Positions 52,711-62,480 of a stretch of 64,000 bases of DNA are shown here, piece by piece (positions within the stretch are counted from its first letter, which is position 1; each line of letters starts with the position of its first letter). The position numbers and the translations under genes are program-made. Below the pieces are notes generated by a model. The model was not told the DNA's origin and did not search any database. It was given only the letters and a program-made list of their open reading frames with translations. This DNA is from Streptomyces eurythermus (GTDB lineage Bacteria; Actinomycetota; Actinomycetes; Streptomycetales; Streptomycetaceae), in assembly GCF_014649115.1 (NCBI RefSeq), contig NZ_BMSK01000002.1, positions 248,001 to 312,000 of the forward strand. Direction: 5' to 3'.

Positions 52711-53319
52711 GTCGGCACCAGCCTCCTGTTGTCTGACAGCCCACGGGATGTGCCCGAGACAGGCGGTGACCTCCGTACGGACGGCACGGAGGTAATACAC
52801 CAATGCGAATATGTGGCATTTGCACACGCAATGGCGCCTTGCAGACTTGCAGCTGTTCTTCGATCAGGACTGACGCGTTCTCGGATCGCGAGACGGGCGC
52901 ATGACCTTCTGGAACCGGAATGCGGAAAGCATCCGGGAGAGCGTGTACAGGAAGGGAACACATGATCGGTTGCGACCATCGTCAGCATGCCAAGCGGCCC
53001 CGCATTGGTCAAGACCAATGAAACAAAGCTGTTTAACGAACGACCACCACGTGGCCGGCGGGTCGCCGCGACCGGCCCTGACGGCGACCGCGAAATCGTC
53101 GCAAACCAGCCGGGTCGCGCCGGGCCGCATCGCGCGGTGCACCGTCAGGCCGGCCGGCGGCTTGCCCGCCCCGGGCCGGCCCAGCACGTACACGGCCCGC
53201 GGACGCCGCGGCCGACCACAGGAAGAGGCGGTCAGCTCGACGAAGATGCCCGGGGGTGGGCGGGAGAGAGCCGGTGGCGGTCCTGCCCGACAGCGTTACC
53301 CCGCGTGTGGACATGCTCC
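52711..53319. other. operon promoter region and decayed DNA
   Basis: Contains the promoter of the nine-gene operon, then broken sequence. A minus-strand stretch at about 53030-53165 (TVHRAMRPGATRLVCDDFAV) looks coding but has no good start or family. A symmetric operator-like site lies at 53003-53020. Confidence 0.4.
53003..53020. promoter_or_regulatory. orphan operator-like palindrome
   Basis: CATTGGTC and GACCAATG are perfect 8-base arms around AA. The core resembles TGGTCTAGACCA, the DasR-type element of chitin and GlcNAc genes. No sugar gene is next to it, so it may belonged to a lost promoter or regulate the upstream part of the biosynthetic operon. Confidence 0.45.
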
Positions 53320-53600
53320 AGCCCTGCGGCACATCCTGCGGCCGCTGAAGAAACGGCGGATCATCTCGCCGACCCCACCGCCCGGATCTTCTGCGGCATG
53401 CCGACCCCACCATCCCTCTGCCCGTCGAGACCGACCCCCTCCGGGAAGTCCTCCACGATCAGCAGGCGCCGCGGGCCGCCCAGGCCGCCTTGGTCATCTT
53501 CCACGTGCTCACTTCCGGGCAGTTGCGCGGCCTGAAGACCACTGACCTGTGCGACCGACGCCTGGACCAGCTCGGCGATGGCCTTTTCCCCGGGGATGGG
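53320..53600 (+). pseudogene. tyrosine-type integrase/site-specific recombinase fragment
   Basis: Plus-strand pieces give HILRPLKKRRII, ADPTARIFCGMPT, then PLPVETDPLREVLHD and ALVIFHVLTSGQLRGLKTTD, as found in the middle of actinobacterial integrases/transposon recombinases. Frame changes occur between the first three pieces. The catalytic R-H-R-Y part is missing. It is probably a relic of an integrated element. Confidence 0.5.
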
Positions 53601-53689
53601 CGGTGTGCCGGCGTCCGGCGGCCTCGACCGCCGCTGCGGCCGGGGAACAGGCTCAGCAGGGTGCCGCACAGGCGGACCACGCGGATGCG

Positions 53690-53812
53690 GTCCTCGACCG
53701 GGTCGGCGACGACGCGGGCGTCGCGGGCGTCGGTCTTGCCCTCGGCGCGGTAGCCGTCGGAGGCCCGGTTCACCAGACGGCCGGAGATGTGGAGGGCTGC
53801 GGGTTGTTCGTG
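53690..53812 (-). pseudogene. IS110-family transposase fragment
   Basis: The minus strand encodes HISGRLVNRASDGYRAEGKT followed by DARDARVVAD. This is the conserved DEDD-domain stretch of IS110 transposases (VNRAADGYRGEGKTDARDA). Both sides lose the match within a few codons. Only about 40 codons remain. Confidence 0.65.
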
Positions 53813-54206
53813 CCACGGGTGACCTGGCCGGCATCGCTCTGCACAGTGACCTGCCCGCACTTCCCACCGGCCTTCAGAGCATGGTGTCGTCATGATGGCT
53901 TGGCAGCCGGTGCCGGTGAGGCAGCCGTGAGGACGGCGTGGCGCCGCAGCACGGACCGGGCGCCCTCCACCACCGGCGACGAACCGGTCCGTACCGCCCT
54001 GGACCGCCCACGCCGCCTCGGCCACTGCGGTTGCCCGGCCCCCGGCTCGGACGCCCCGGGAGCGACGACGGCTCACTCCACGAATTGACGGATTCCTGGC
54101 CGCTCTGTAGCGAACAGCGGTGCCGTGGCGACGTACTCGGCTGTTCACAACCGCCACTTGCGGCCTTCTACCGCCCATGGGCCGCGCAGTGGTTGTGTTC
54201 CGTCCT
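53813..54206. other. intergenic, no supported gene
   Basis: Roughly 390 bases without a coding frame. The right part must hold the promoter of the pyroglutamyl-peptidase-like gene. No clear motif is seen. Confidence 0.45.
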
Positions 54207-55505
54207 ATGAAACGCAATGGGAAAGCATGGATGTCGCTGAGCGCCGCGCTTCTGGTGCGCGTGGCCGCCCCGTACCCGGCCCTTGCGGCCCCCTCCGCCG
54301 CCCCTTCGGCCACGGCCGAGGAGCGGCGGCTCGCCGGTCCCGTGCCGGGGGAGATCCTGCGGGAGAGCGGGTTCGCCGACGTGATCACCGGTTTCGGCCG
54401 CGATCTGGCCACCGCCCGTACGCCCGCGCAGGCCGAGCGGGTAGTGGTACGTGACGGGCGGCGGCTGTGGCAGCGGGCTGTGGACCGGGTGCAGGGGAGG
54501 GGCCCGGCCGGTGGTGCGCTGAGCCGGGACGATGACCGGCCGCTGTACTGGGCGCGGCTGGGCATGACGCGGACGCTCCGGGAGTGGAAGCCGGACTTCC
54601 GATTGTCCGGAAAACAGCGCACGGACCTCATCGCCGAGGTCGAGCGGACCTCACGCGGACAGGACTCCGTCGACCTGCCGCCGGGGCGCGGTCTGAAGCG
54701 CGTACTGATCACCGGCTTCGACCCGTTCCAACTGGACGACGACGCGCGGCGCTCCAACCCCTCCGGCGCGGCGGCCCTCGCCCTCGACGGCACGACCGTC
54801 CGGACCCCCGGCGGGCTCGCGCGCGTGGAGGCGGTCGTCTTTCCCGTGCGCTGGGGGGACTTCGCGGACGGCACGGTAGAACGGACGCTCCTGCCGTACT
54901 TCCGGCCGGGGCCGCGGCGTGTGGACCTCTTCACCACCATCAGCCAGGGCCGGCCCGGCCGCTTCGACGTCGAGCGCACCAACGGCGCCTGGCGCGGCGG
55001 CCATCCGGACAACGCGGACGTCTCCCGCACGGAGACCGTACCCGTGCCGCCGGGCATCCCCACCGTCCACCCGCAGCCGCAGTGGACGTCGACGACCCTG
55101 CCGTACGCGGCGCTCACGACGGCCCGGACCGGCCCGTACCCCGTCCACGACAACACCGCCGTCACCGAGATCCCGGCAGGCGGCACGGCCCCCGTCGTCC
55201 GCCCGAACGGCCCGACCCCCGGCTCCACGGCCCGCCAGGGCGGCGGGGGCGACTACCTCTCCAACGAGATCGCCTACCGCGCGACGCTCCTGCGCGACGC
55301 GCTGCGGTTGCGGGTACCGGGCGGGCATCTGCACACGCCTGTGCTCGAGTTCGGGGCGTCCAATGCGGATCCGGCGACGGGGCGGGTGAGTGATCCCGTC
55401 TTCGTGCGGAACCGGATGGCGATCGTGGGGCAGGTGCGGGCGCTTGTGGCTGTGGCGGCGGGTGGTACGGCCGCTGCGCCGGGGGCGGGCTCTCGGACCC
55501 ACTGA
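54207..55505 (+). CDS. exported pyroglutamyl-peptidase I-like protein
   Basis: Protein of 432 residues. The first 30 residues look like a signal peptide (hydrophobic core then APYPALAAPSA). Residues 165-430 resemble pyroglutamyl peptidase I (C15), starting with RVLITGFDPFQLDD and NPSGAAALALDG. The region that would hold the catalytic Glu/Cys/His is divergent, with an insert around VPVPPGIPTVHPQPQW. Cytoplasmic family members have about 210 residues, so this is an enlarged secreted form known in streptomycetes. It would remove N-terminal pyroglutamate from peptides if active. The ATG at 54207 was chosen for the signal peptide. Confidence 0.75.
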   Translation: MKRNGKAWMSLSAALLVRVAAPYPALAAPSAAPSATAEERRLAGPVPGEILRESGFADVITGFGRDLATARTPAQAERVVVRDGRRLWQRAVDRVQGRGPAGGALSRDDDRPLYWARLGMTRTLREWKPDFRLSGKQRTDLIAEVERTSRGQDSVDLPPGRGLKRVLITGFDPFQLDDDARRSNPSGAAALALDGTTVRTPGGLARVEAVVFPVRWGDFADGTVERTLLPYFRPGPRRVDLFTTISQGRPGRFDVERTNGAWRGGHPDNADVSRTETVPVPPGIPTVHPQPQWTSTTLPYAALTTARTGPYPVHDNTAVTEIPAGGTAPVVRPNGPTPGSTARQGGGGDYLSNEIAYRATLLRDALRLRVPGGHLHTPVLEFGASNADPATGRVSDPVFVRNRMAIVGQVRALVAVAAGGTAAAPGAGSRTH

Positions 55506-55514
55506 CCGCCCGGT

Positions 55515-55587
55515 GTCCTCGAACGCCGGACAGGCTGAATTCGCTGGTCACGGTCCGTGCCATCCAGCCCGTCCGGCTTTCGAGGAC
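55515..55587. repeat. Streptomyces intergenic inverted repeat
   Basis: Two 23-base arms (55515-55537 and 55565-55587) are reverse complements with two mismatches. The arm core GAACGCCGGACAGGCTG is a version of a repeat frequently seen between streptomycete genes. It follows the pyroglutamyl-peptidase stop by nine bases and may serve as its terminator. Confidence 0.7.
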
Positions 55588-55639
55588 GCGCCCGCAGGGC
55601 GTTCCCGCCGCAGGCGGCAACGGACCCGAGGTTCGGGGT

Positions 55640-55656
55640 CTGGGGCAGCGCCCCAG
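55640..55656 (+). terminator. short hairpin with TTT tail
   Basis: CTGGGGC, loop AGC, GCCCCAG followed by TTTC. It is part of the same repeat-type region and a likely terminator for rightward transcription. Confidence 0.5.
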
Positions 55657-55817
55657 TTTCGGGAACGAGCGGGGCTGGGGAACAAACCGCCCGCCTCACC
55701 TCCCCGTGCAGCACCGGGCAGGAGAGAGCCGCCGGGGCCGCGGCTGTCCGGAACCGGTGGTCGATCAACGCGACGACGGTGCGCGATTCGAGCAGGGGGC
55801 CATGAAGTCGCGACGCA

Positions 55818-55932
55818 GGAGGCGAAGACGCGGTGGACGGCCTTGCCCGAATAGGGCAGGCGGAAGGAGAACAGGTAGCAGGTGACGAGCTCACCGGCCA
55901 GCCACACCTCGACGTCGCCCAAGTCAACCGCA
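55818..55932 (-). pseudogene. IS21 IstA transposase fragment
   Basis: The minus strand gives VDLGDVEVWLAGELVTCYLF followed by RLPYSGKAVHRVFAS. This is the start of the DDE core of IS21-family IstA transposases. It is cut off on both sides, with about 38 codons left and no IstB. Confidence 0.65.
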
Positions 55933-56317
55933 GCCTCTTCATCGGACGCGCCATCGTGCTCGCCACCCGGGTTCCGTTCTTCGCCCGGGGCAACATCACC
56001 GGTACGGTCGCTGCATGCGCGGTGATGTGCGTCCATGGCGGTGCCGGCGTCGGTGAGACTCTCGCCGTCGACATCATCATGAGGAGACGGTTGGTGGCCC
56101 CGACGGTCTGTGGCGGGGCTGCCGCCGTATGGGTGGTCGTCGTGAGGTGGCCGGCGTGCCCGGGCGTCGGACCCGCTCCGGCATGCCGGCGAGTTGGGCG
56201 AGCCGCGATGGGCGGTGGCCGGGAAGGGCATGCTGCCGGCCCCCGCCATGGCGCGGGGGCCTTGCGTAGTGCGGGCTGGTCATGAGGAGGAGGCCCCGGG
56301 AGGCTCCTGCGGGGCCT
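55933..56317. other. intergenic, no supported gene
   Basis: About 385 bases of decayed sequence between the IstA shard and the esterase end. No coding frame or RNA was recognised. Confidence 0.45.
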
Positions 56318-57625
56318 TCAGCCGATGAATCGTACGTCCGGGTGGAGCGGGGAGGGGCCGTCGAGCAGTGGCTGGTGGCGGCCGCGCAGGTGCTGGTCGA
56401 AGAAGGCGGTGAGGTAGGCCCGGCGGCTCGTGGTGAACCGTGCCGGGTCGACGGTGCCGGTCATCCGGGCCGGCAGCCCCTGCGGCAGTGTGAGCCGCTC
56501 GGCGAGGCCGGGCAGGATGGTCTGATAGTCGGTGAAGGAGTTGTGCTCGGCCGCCTCCGTCCACAGATCACGTTTCCAGCCGGTGGAGTTGTGCCACATC
56601 GCCTGCCAGGACGGGGAGTGCTCGTGGGTGTGGGGCAGCCTGCCGGAGGGCACCGCGAGCCATGCCCCCATCTGCAGGAACGGCCGGTCCAGCCCGCTGC
56701 GGGCGACCGGCAGCAGCAGTTCGGGGTCGGTCCAGTCGTAGCCGAGGGGGCCGTCGAGGTTGACGCCGGCACGGATACGGCCATCCACGCGCATCGCCTC
56801 GGCGGTCGTCATCCCGCCGAGCGAATGCCCGAACATGCCGGTACGCGTAAGGTCCAAGGCCCGCCCGAGACCACGTGGCAGCGGCCGCTTCCCGGCGTCG
56901 GGGTTGCCGCCGCGTGCGAGCACGACGAGCTGGTCGAGGACGAACGGGATGTCGGCGACCCTGACCTCCAGCGCGGCCCTGGACCGGTCGACGCCTGACG
57001 CGATGGCAGCGAGCCCGGGGGCGGGCTCGACGACGCGGCCGTCGGGGAACTCGACCGCGTGTGCCTCGTGGACAGGGTCGATGGTGATCACCGCATAGCC
57101 GCGGCTCGCCAACTCCTCCACGGCGGTGGTGTCCAGGGTGCGCTCGTTGTACATGCCCGGCGAGTACAGCACCACGGGCAGCCGCCGGCCCCGGGACAGC
57201 GCGGCCACGCCGGTGCGGGCGTGGGTGATGAATCCGGCCCAGTCGACGGCCCCCTGGTCCACCTGGAGGATCTTCGCCGCGCCCGCCGCGAAGACCGCGG
57301 CCGCGCCCGCACGCATGTAGGGCGCCCGGGGCCCGTCTTCGGCTGTGGCGCGGTCGGCGGGATACCAGATGCTGACCATGAGTTCCCTGGACCTCGACGC
57401 CGCCTCGCCCGCCCACCAGGGGCCACGACGCGTCCGGTCCACCAGGTGCAGTTCGGTGACACCGATCGGATGTGGCCCGGTGGGGCGGGGGAGTTCGAGC
57501 CGTACGGGCCCGGTGGAGGCGGTCGGCGCGGCGGACGCGTGAGCGGCCGGGCCCAGAGCCGGGGCGGCACCCAGCACCGCCAGGGCGCCCGCGCGGGCGA
57601 GCAGCCGCCGCCGTGTCACGGACAT
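56318..57625 (-). CDS. Tat-exported alpha/beta hydrolase (PAF-acetylhydrolase-like esterase)
   Basis: Secreted hydrolase of 435 residues. The start MSVTRRRLLARAGALAVLGA is a twin-arginine signal, cleaved near ASA-A. The nucleophile is the Ser of FGHSLGGMT, preceded by the VNLDGPLG and YSPGMYNERT strands seen in PAF-acetylhydrolase-like lipases and esterases; a C-terminal HNSF could give the histidine. It would cleave short-chain esters outside the cell. The ATG at 57625 was chosen because the signal peptide starts there. It is monocistronic. Confidence 0.88.
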   Translation of the reverse strand: MSVTRRRLLARAGALAVLGAAPALGPAAHASAAPTASTGPVRLELPRPTGPHPIGVTELHLVDRTRRGPWWAGEAASRSRELMVSIWYPADRATAEDGPRAPYMRAGAAAVFAAGAAKILQVDQGAVDWAGFITHARTGVAALSRGRRLPVVLYSPGMYNERTLDTTAVEELASRGYAVITIDPVHEAHAVEFPDGRVVEPAPGLAAIASGVDRSRAALEVRVADIPFVLDQLVVLARGGNPDAGKRPLPRGLGRALDLTRTGMFGHSLGGMTTAEAMRVDGRIRAGVNLDGPLGYDWTDPELLLPVARSGLDRPFLQMGAWLAVPSGRLPHTHEHSPSWQAMWHNSTGWKRDLWTEAAEHNSFTDYQTILPGLAERLTLPQGLPARMTGTVDPARFTTSRRAYLTAFFDQHLRGRHQPLLDGPSPLHPDVRFIG

Positions 57626-57853
57626 GGCTGAAGTATCAGACGGGCTGGAGGAGTCGAAAGTGTCCCTGAATCGCATGACGCGATCCTGGTCGCGCCTTGC
57701 GCTCGGATCCATGGGGCCAGCCGGATAGTATCCGGCGTCCATCCGGCCTAACGAGCTCTGCACGGCAGGCGGTGAGGCGTCGAGCTCCTGATCGTCGTTC
57801 ATGGTCGTGTGGTGGGGATGTGTCTCGTGCAGCGATCATCAGCGACCGGAGGA

Positions 57854-58423
57854 TCACGGGTCTGTCGGCCGATGTGATCGCTGAACTGGTGGCCGAGCTG
57901 GGCCCCTTGTGGCACGAGCAGCGGCATCAGGCCAGGCGGTGTCCAGGCAGCGGAAGCGGTGGGCGGCCGAGACGCCGACGACCAGGGGCAGTCCGTTCGC
58001 GTCCGACAGGATGTGCATCCTGGAACCCGGCTTGCTTTGGTCCACGGGGCTCGGACCTGTGTGTGTTCGCCCCCTTTTTTCCGCCCCGACGTGGGCGGTG
58101 TCGAGAACGACGCGGGTGACGTCGATGAGGCCGGCGCCGTCGAGCCGGTGCAGGACCGCTTCGTGCAGGCGGCCCCAGACGCCGGCTCTGGACCAGATGA
58201 GGAACCGGCGGTGGGCGGTGGACTTCGAAACGCCGAAACAGGGTGGCAGCGCCCGCCAGACGCAGCCGCTGACCAACACGTAGATGATGGCCGCGAACAG
58301 CGTCTCATCAGGAGTGTTGGCCGTTCCGCCGCCCTGCGGCCGTGTGCGTTGTCCCGGGACCAGCGGCTTGGCGATCTCCCACAGCTCGTCCGGCACGATC
58401 CAACTCCACGTTCCCCGCCCCAC
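57854..58423 (-). mobile_element. truncated IS5-family transposase
   Basis: Transposase piece of 189 residues. The N-terminal DUF4096 part is intact (IVPDELWEIAKPLVP, GCVWRALPPCFGVSKSTAHR), and the first DDE aspartate lies in VVLDTAHVGAEKRG with TGPSPVDQSKPGSRMHILSD after it. After GVSAA the match ends, so the second Asp and the Glu of the DDE triad are missing. The copy cannot move by itself. GTG at 58423 is the start. Terminal repeats were not recognised. Confidence 0.8.
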
Positions 58424-58804
58424 ACCGGGTCAACGTCCGCCTCACCACGTAGGACATGGCCTCGTCTCCCACTCGTACCATCTGGCGGTCCGCAGGCCAG
58501 GTCCTTGCCGTTCCGCCAGATGAAGGTGAGGGCAGCGGCCCGGATTCCCCTCGACCTGTCCACGCAACTGCTCAGGCGAAGCCGCGGGCAGCGTGGAGCA
58601 CCCGGATTCGCTGTAGCAGCTCGCCCCAGGCTGCCAGCCCGGACCAGCTCGCTCGCGTATCCGCAGGTTGGACCGTCATGTACGTGGTGCCAAGCTGTGA
58701 CGGCGGCGGAGCCGGGCGTCAGTACCGCGAAGAACAGGCCGTGGCCGCCGTGGCCGTCGTGTCCTGGTGCGCCACGGCGGGTGAGGTCCGTCCCGCCGGG
58801 GCGG
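58424..58804. other. intergenic, no supported gene
   Basis: About 380 bases between the IS5-like piece and the end of the AraC gene. No convincing frame, repeat or RNA was seen. Confidence 0.45.
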
Positions 58805-59722
58805 TCACTGTGCCGGGGGCCGTTGCGTCTCCGTGCGCGCGCGTCTGCGGAAGCCGAGGGGTGTCTCCGAGGTGCGGTGGCGGAAGAAGCGGGTGAAGAC
58901 CGTCGTGCTGGAGAAGCCGAGCCGGTCCGCGATCGCGGACGCCGGGAGCTGTGTGTGCAGCAGCAGCCGTTTGGCCTCCAGGACCAGCCGGTCGTCGATG
59001 AACGCCTTGGCCCCGCGCCCGACCGCGGCGTTCGTGGCGCGGGTCAGCGACCGCACGCTGTAGCCGAGGCGGGCCGCGTACGCCTCGACCTGGTGGTGAC
59101 GGGCGAAGTCCTGCTCGACGGCGTCACGGAAGCGGCGGAAGGTTTCGTCCCCGGCATGCTTGCGCTGCCCGCCCGGCAGGTTCGCCAGGCGCAGCACCAG
59201 GATGGACAGGGCATGTCGGACGACCGCGACGTGGACCTCCAGCGGCAGGTCACGCAGCCGGTGGTACTCGCCCTCCAACAGCTCCAGCGTCCGATCCAGG
59301 GGCTGCGCGGCCTGCGGCGCGGGGGACATCGGCAGTCTCCAGGCCCTGCGGTCCAGTTGTGCCCCGGTGACGGTGGCCGCGTCGAGGAAGCTCGCCTGGA
59401 ACAGCACCACCGCCGTATCCGGTACGTCCGCACCGCCCCGGCACCCGTCCGGGAACCGTACGAACTGGCCGGGGCGGATCCACAGCCAGCTCCCGGGCGC
59501 CACCTGGCAGTCGGTGGTGTCCACCACGCAGCGCAGGAGCCCCGAGCGCACGGACATCACGAGATGGAATTCCAGGCGCACGGGCGCGTCGGCCGTCGCA
59601 CCGAGCCGCCCGATCCTGGTCAGCAGCCCGGGCAGGTCGGTGACCTCCACGCCGGGCGGCCCGCCAGGTGTGGTGGGGAAGGGGAAGGCGACAGGGCCGG
59701 AATCCTGTCCGATTCTGCTCAT
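58805..59722 (-). CDS. AraC-family transcriptional regulator
   Basis: Regulator of 305 residues. An N-terminal cupin-like sensor (APGSWLWIRPGQFVRFPDG) is followed by two C-terminal helix-turn-helices (YAARLGYSVRSLTRATNAAV and IADRLGFSSTTVFTRFFRHR). The divergent gene is the broken ubiX next to ubiD, so it may have controlled that decarboxylase operon. ATG at 59722. Confidence 0.88.
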   Translation of the reverse strand: MSRIGQDSGPVAFPFPTTPGGPPGVEVTDLPGLLTRIGRLGATADAPVRLEFHLVMSVRSGLLRCVVDTTDCQVAPGSWLWIRPGQFVRFPDGCRGGADVPDTAVVLFQASFLDAATVTGAQLDRRAWRLPMSPAPQAAQPLDRTLELLEGEYHRLRDLPLEVHVAVVRHALSILVLRLANLPGGQRKHAGDETFRRFRDAVEQDFARHHQVEAYAARLGYSVRSLTRATNAAVGRGAKAFIDDRLVLEAKRLLLHTQLPASAIADRLGFSSTTVFTRFFRHRTSETPLGFRRRARTETQRPPAQ

Positions 59723-59883
59723 CTCGTGCCCGAGTCTATCGCCGGGCAGCGTGCGGAGATCCCTAGCGTGAACTGTGGAACGGCCGGGGAACGGGCGTGG
59801 CACCGAGTGCCAGCGGCCCACCCTGACGACTGATTCTGCGCACCTGGCCACCGGGCCGTGCGCCGAGCGGAGGAGGACGGCGG

Positions 59884-60379
59884 ATGCGGCTGATCGTGGG
59901 GATGACCGAGGTGACCGGGGCCGTGTTGGGGGTACGGCTGCTGGAACGGCTGGCCGACGTCACCCACCGCCCGGAGGATCAGGACTCGCCGCTGTCCTCC
60001 GGTTCCTTCCGTACCGACGGGATGGTGATCGGTGCCGTGCAGCATGAAGACCCTGGCGGGGGCCCGTGCCGGCCACGCCGCCGGACTCGTGGGCCGTGTG
60101 GCGGACGTCGTACTCAAGGAAGGCGGACCGCTCGCCCTGGTCCCGTGTGAGACCCCGCTCAACGAGATCCACCTGGAGAACATGCTCGCACCCGCACAGG
60201 TGGGCGCGCGCATCGTTCCCCCCATGCCCGCCTTCTGCAACCATCCGCGCACCGTCGACGACATCGTCGACCACCTGGTGGTACGTGTCCTCGGCCGGCT
60301 CGGTGTCGAGACCCCCGCCCGCGGCCGCTGGACCGGCACGCGCCCAGCCCGCGCCGAGCGACCCGCCGGCACCCCCTGA
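59884..60379 (+). pseudogene. ubiX: ubiX flavin prenyltransferase, broken
   Basis: UbiX makes the prenylated FMN cofactor of UbiD decarboxylases. Here the start MRLIVGMTEVTGAVLGVRLL is present, but some 35 residues are deleted after it, joining LERLADVTHRPEDQ. A single-base frameshift follows at about 60035. The second frame carries the rest: PCSMKTLAGARAGHAAGLVG, ETPLNEIHLENMLA and MPAFCNHPRTVDDIVDH. Two lesions make it inactive. It precedes the intact UbiD gene by 155 bases, as in vanillate and hydroxybenzoate decarboxylase operons. Confidence 0.85.
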
Positions 60380-60534
60380 CCGCCCCCACCCCGTTCACGG
60401 ACCGGTCCGGCGCCGTTGCTTCCGACCGGCGGTGTCCTGAGCGGCGGCCCCGTGAGCGGCCCGACGCCCCGCCCCTGACCGGTCCCCAATCCCGACCCGC
60501 CCCACATCCAGACGAACAGGAGCCCGCCCGCGCC

Positions 60535-62094
60535 ATGACCACGCAGCCCGACCCCGGCCGCGCCCCCCGCACCGGCCGTGACCTCGACCGTGCCCCCGGC
60601 CACTCCCCGCACCCCGCTCCCGACCCCGCCCTCGACTTCCGGGCCTTCGTCGCACGGCTGCTGGCCGACGGCGACGCGGTGGAGATCGGCAGGAGCGTCG
60701 ATCCGCACCTCGAAGTGGGTGCCGTGACCCGTCGGGCCTACGAGACCGGCGCGCCTGCCCCCTTGTTCACCTCCCTCACCGGCGCCGCTCCCGGCCACCG
60801 CGTCCTGGGCGCCCCGGCCGGACTGGGCGACCCCCGGTCGGGCGCCGCCCACGCGCGGCTCGCCGCGCACGTCGGGCTGCCCCGCGATGCCGGGCCGCGC
60901 CGGATCGTGGAACACCTCGTCGCCGCCATGCACGCGGACCCCGTCGCGCCGGTCGAGGTCGCCACCGGCCCGTGCAAGCAGAACGTCCGCATCGGTGACG
61001 ACGTCGACCTGGAACTCTTCCCCGTACCCCTGCTCCACCAGGAGGACGGCGGGCGGTACTTCGGCACCTACGGTTTCCACGTGGTGCGCACCCCGGACGG
61101 CTCGTGGACGAGCTGGTCGGTGGCCCGCACCATGCTGCGCGACCGCAGGACCCTGGTCGGTCCCGCCATGGCGCAGCAACACGTCGGCATGATCCGCGAG
61201 GCGTGGCGCGGGACGGGCCGGCACACGCCGTGGGCGATGGTCCTGGGCGCCCCGCCCGCGGCGCTCGCCGCCGCGGGGATGCCGCTCCCGGCGTACGTCG
61301 ACGAGGACGGCTACGTCGGCGCGCTCACCGGCAGCCCGGTCGAGGTGGTCCGTACCGAGACGAACGGACTGTACGTACCCGCCAACGCCGAAATCGTCCT
61401 GGAGGGTTACCTCAGCAGCGACGAGACCGCCCCCGAGGGGCCGATGGGGGAGTACCACGGGTACGCGTTCCCCGACGGCAAGGAGCAGCCCGTCTTCCAC
61501 GTCGAGGCGGTCACCTACCGCGACGACCCGATCCTGCCGGTCTGCGCGGCCGGGGTGCCGCCGGAGGAGAACCACACGATCTGGGGCACCATGATCGCGG
61601 CCGCCGCCCTGGACGTGCTGCGCAGCGCCGGGCTGCCGGCCGCCCTGGCGTGGTGCCCCTACGAGGCCGCCACCTGCTGGCTCGCCGTCTCCGTCGACCG
61701 CGCCCGGCGGACCGAACTCGGTCTGGACCGCGCCGGGTTGATTCGTTCGATCGCCGACGTGCTGTTCGCCTCGCACGCCGGATGGCTGGTGCCCAAGGTG
61801 ATCGTCGTCGACGACGACATCGACGTCACCGACATCGGCCAGGTCGTCTGGGCGCTCGCCACCCGCAGTCACCCGGACACCGGTCACCACACCTTCCCGC
61901 AGGCCCCCGGCATCCCGATGGTCCCCTACCTCACCCCGGAGGAGGTCCGCGCCGCCCGGGGCGGCAAGTCGGTCACGGACTGCCTGCTGCCGGACGACTT
62001 CCGCGGCACCACCGCCTCCTTCCGCACGTCCTACCCCCGCGAACTGCAAGAGCACGTGCTGGAGAACTGGAAGGACTACGGCTACGACGCCTGA
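60535..62094 (+). CDS. UbiD-family prFMN-dependent decarboxylase
   Basis: Enzyme of 519 residues that would reversibly decarboxylate an aromatic or acrylic acid. UbiD signatures are seen: NVRIGDDVDLELFPVPLLHQ, PANAEIVLEGY at 282-292 and APEGPMGEYHGY at 299-310 with the conserved glutamates, and HHTFPQAPGIPMVPY near the end. A 40-residue Pro/Arg-rich stretch precedes the fold, so the true start might be later. It is near a gentisate dioxygenase and a broken ubiX; a likely substrate is a hydroxybenzoate or vanillate. Its cofactor must come from another UbiX. Confidence 0.92.
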   Translation: MTTQPDPGRAPRTGRDLDRAPGHSPHPAPDPALDFRAFVARLLADGDAVEIGRSVDPHLEVGAVTRRAYETGAPAPLFTSLTGAAPGHRVLGAPAGLGDPRSGAAHARLAAHVGLPRDAGPRRIVEHLVAAMHADPVAPVEVATGPCKQNVRIGDDVDLELFPVPLLHQEDGGRYFGTYGFHVVRTPDGSWTSWSVARTMLRDRRTLVGPAMAQQHVGMIREAWRGTGRHTPWAMVLGAPPAALAAAGMPLPAYVDEDGYVGALTGSPVEVVRTETNGLYVPANAEIVLEGYLSSDETAPEGPMGEYHGYAFPDGKEQPVFHVEAVTYRDDPILPVCAAGVPPEENHTIWGTMIAAAALDVLRSAGLPAALAWCPYEAATCWLAVSVDRARRTELGLDRAGLIRSIADVLFASHAGWLVPKVIVVDDDIDVTDIGQVVWALATRSHPDTGHHTFPQAPGIPMVPYLTPEEVRAARGGKSVTDCLLPDDFRGTTASFRTSYPRELQEHVLENWKDYGYDA

Positions 62095-62158
62095 CGGTAC
62101 GGAGACCTGACCGCCGCGGTGGCCACGGGGTGCGCGGTGAGGAACACCGGCCCGGCTG

Positions 62159-62320
62159 GATCAACCGGGAACGGTGCCGCCGGGCCGGCATCGACGACGA
62201 GGCCGTCTTCGAGACGGAGACGACCATGGCCAAGGCCATGCTCCGACGCGTCATCACGGACCCGGGTCCCGTTCCGGTGGACGACCGCGGACGCCACTCA
62301 CATGCTCTGGGCTACGACCC
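62159..62320 (+). pseudogene. IS701-family transposase fragment
   Basis: Plus-strand codons give RRAGIDDEAVFETETTMAKA and MLRRVITD, then in the next frame PFRWTTADATHM. This is the middle of an IS701-type DDE transposase (MAKAMVRRAIADKIPFRWVTADAAYG in shape), with one frameshift and both ends missing. The rest of 62095-62480 holds no other gene. Confidence 0.6.
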
Positions 62321-62480
62321 GCGCACCAAGGTCGGCCCGATGCGGTGCATTGCCGCAGCACTGCTGCGCTTCCCCGCCCCGATCATCCCGGCGCGCTCCA
62401 AGCCGGCGTGGCCGGTCCCGCGTCGGAGGCACCGGCACGTCGCGCGTCGGACTCGAGCGGCCGACGAGCCTGGTCCCGTC

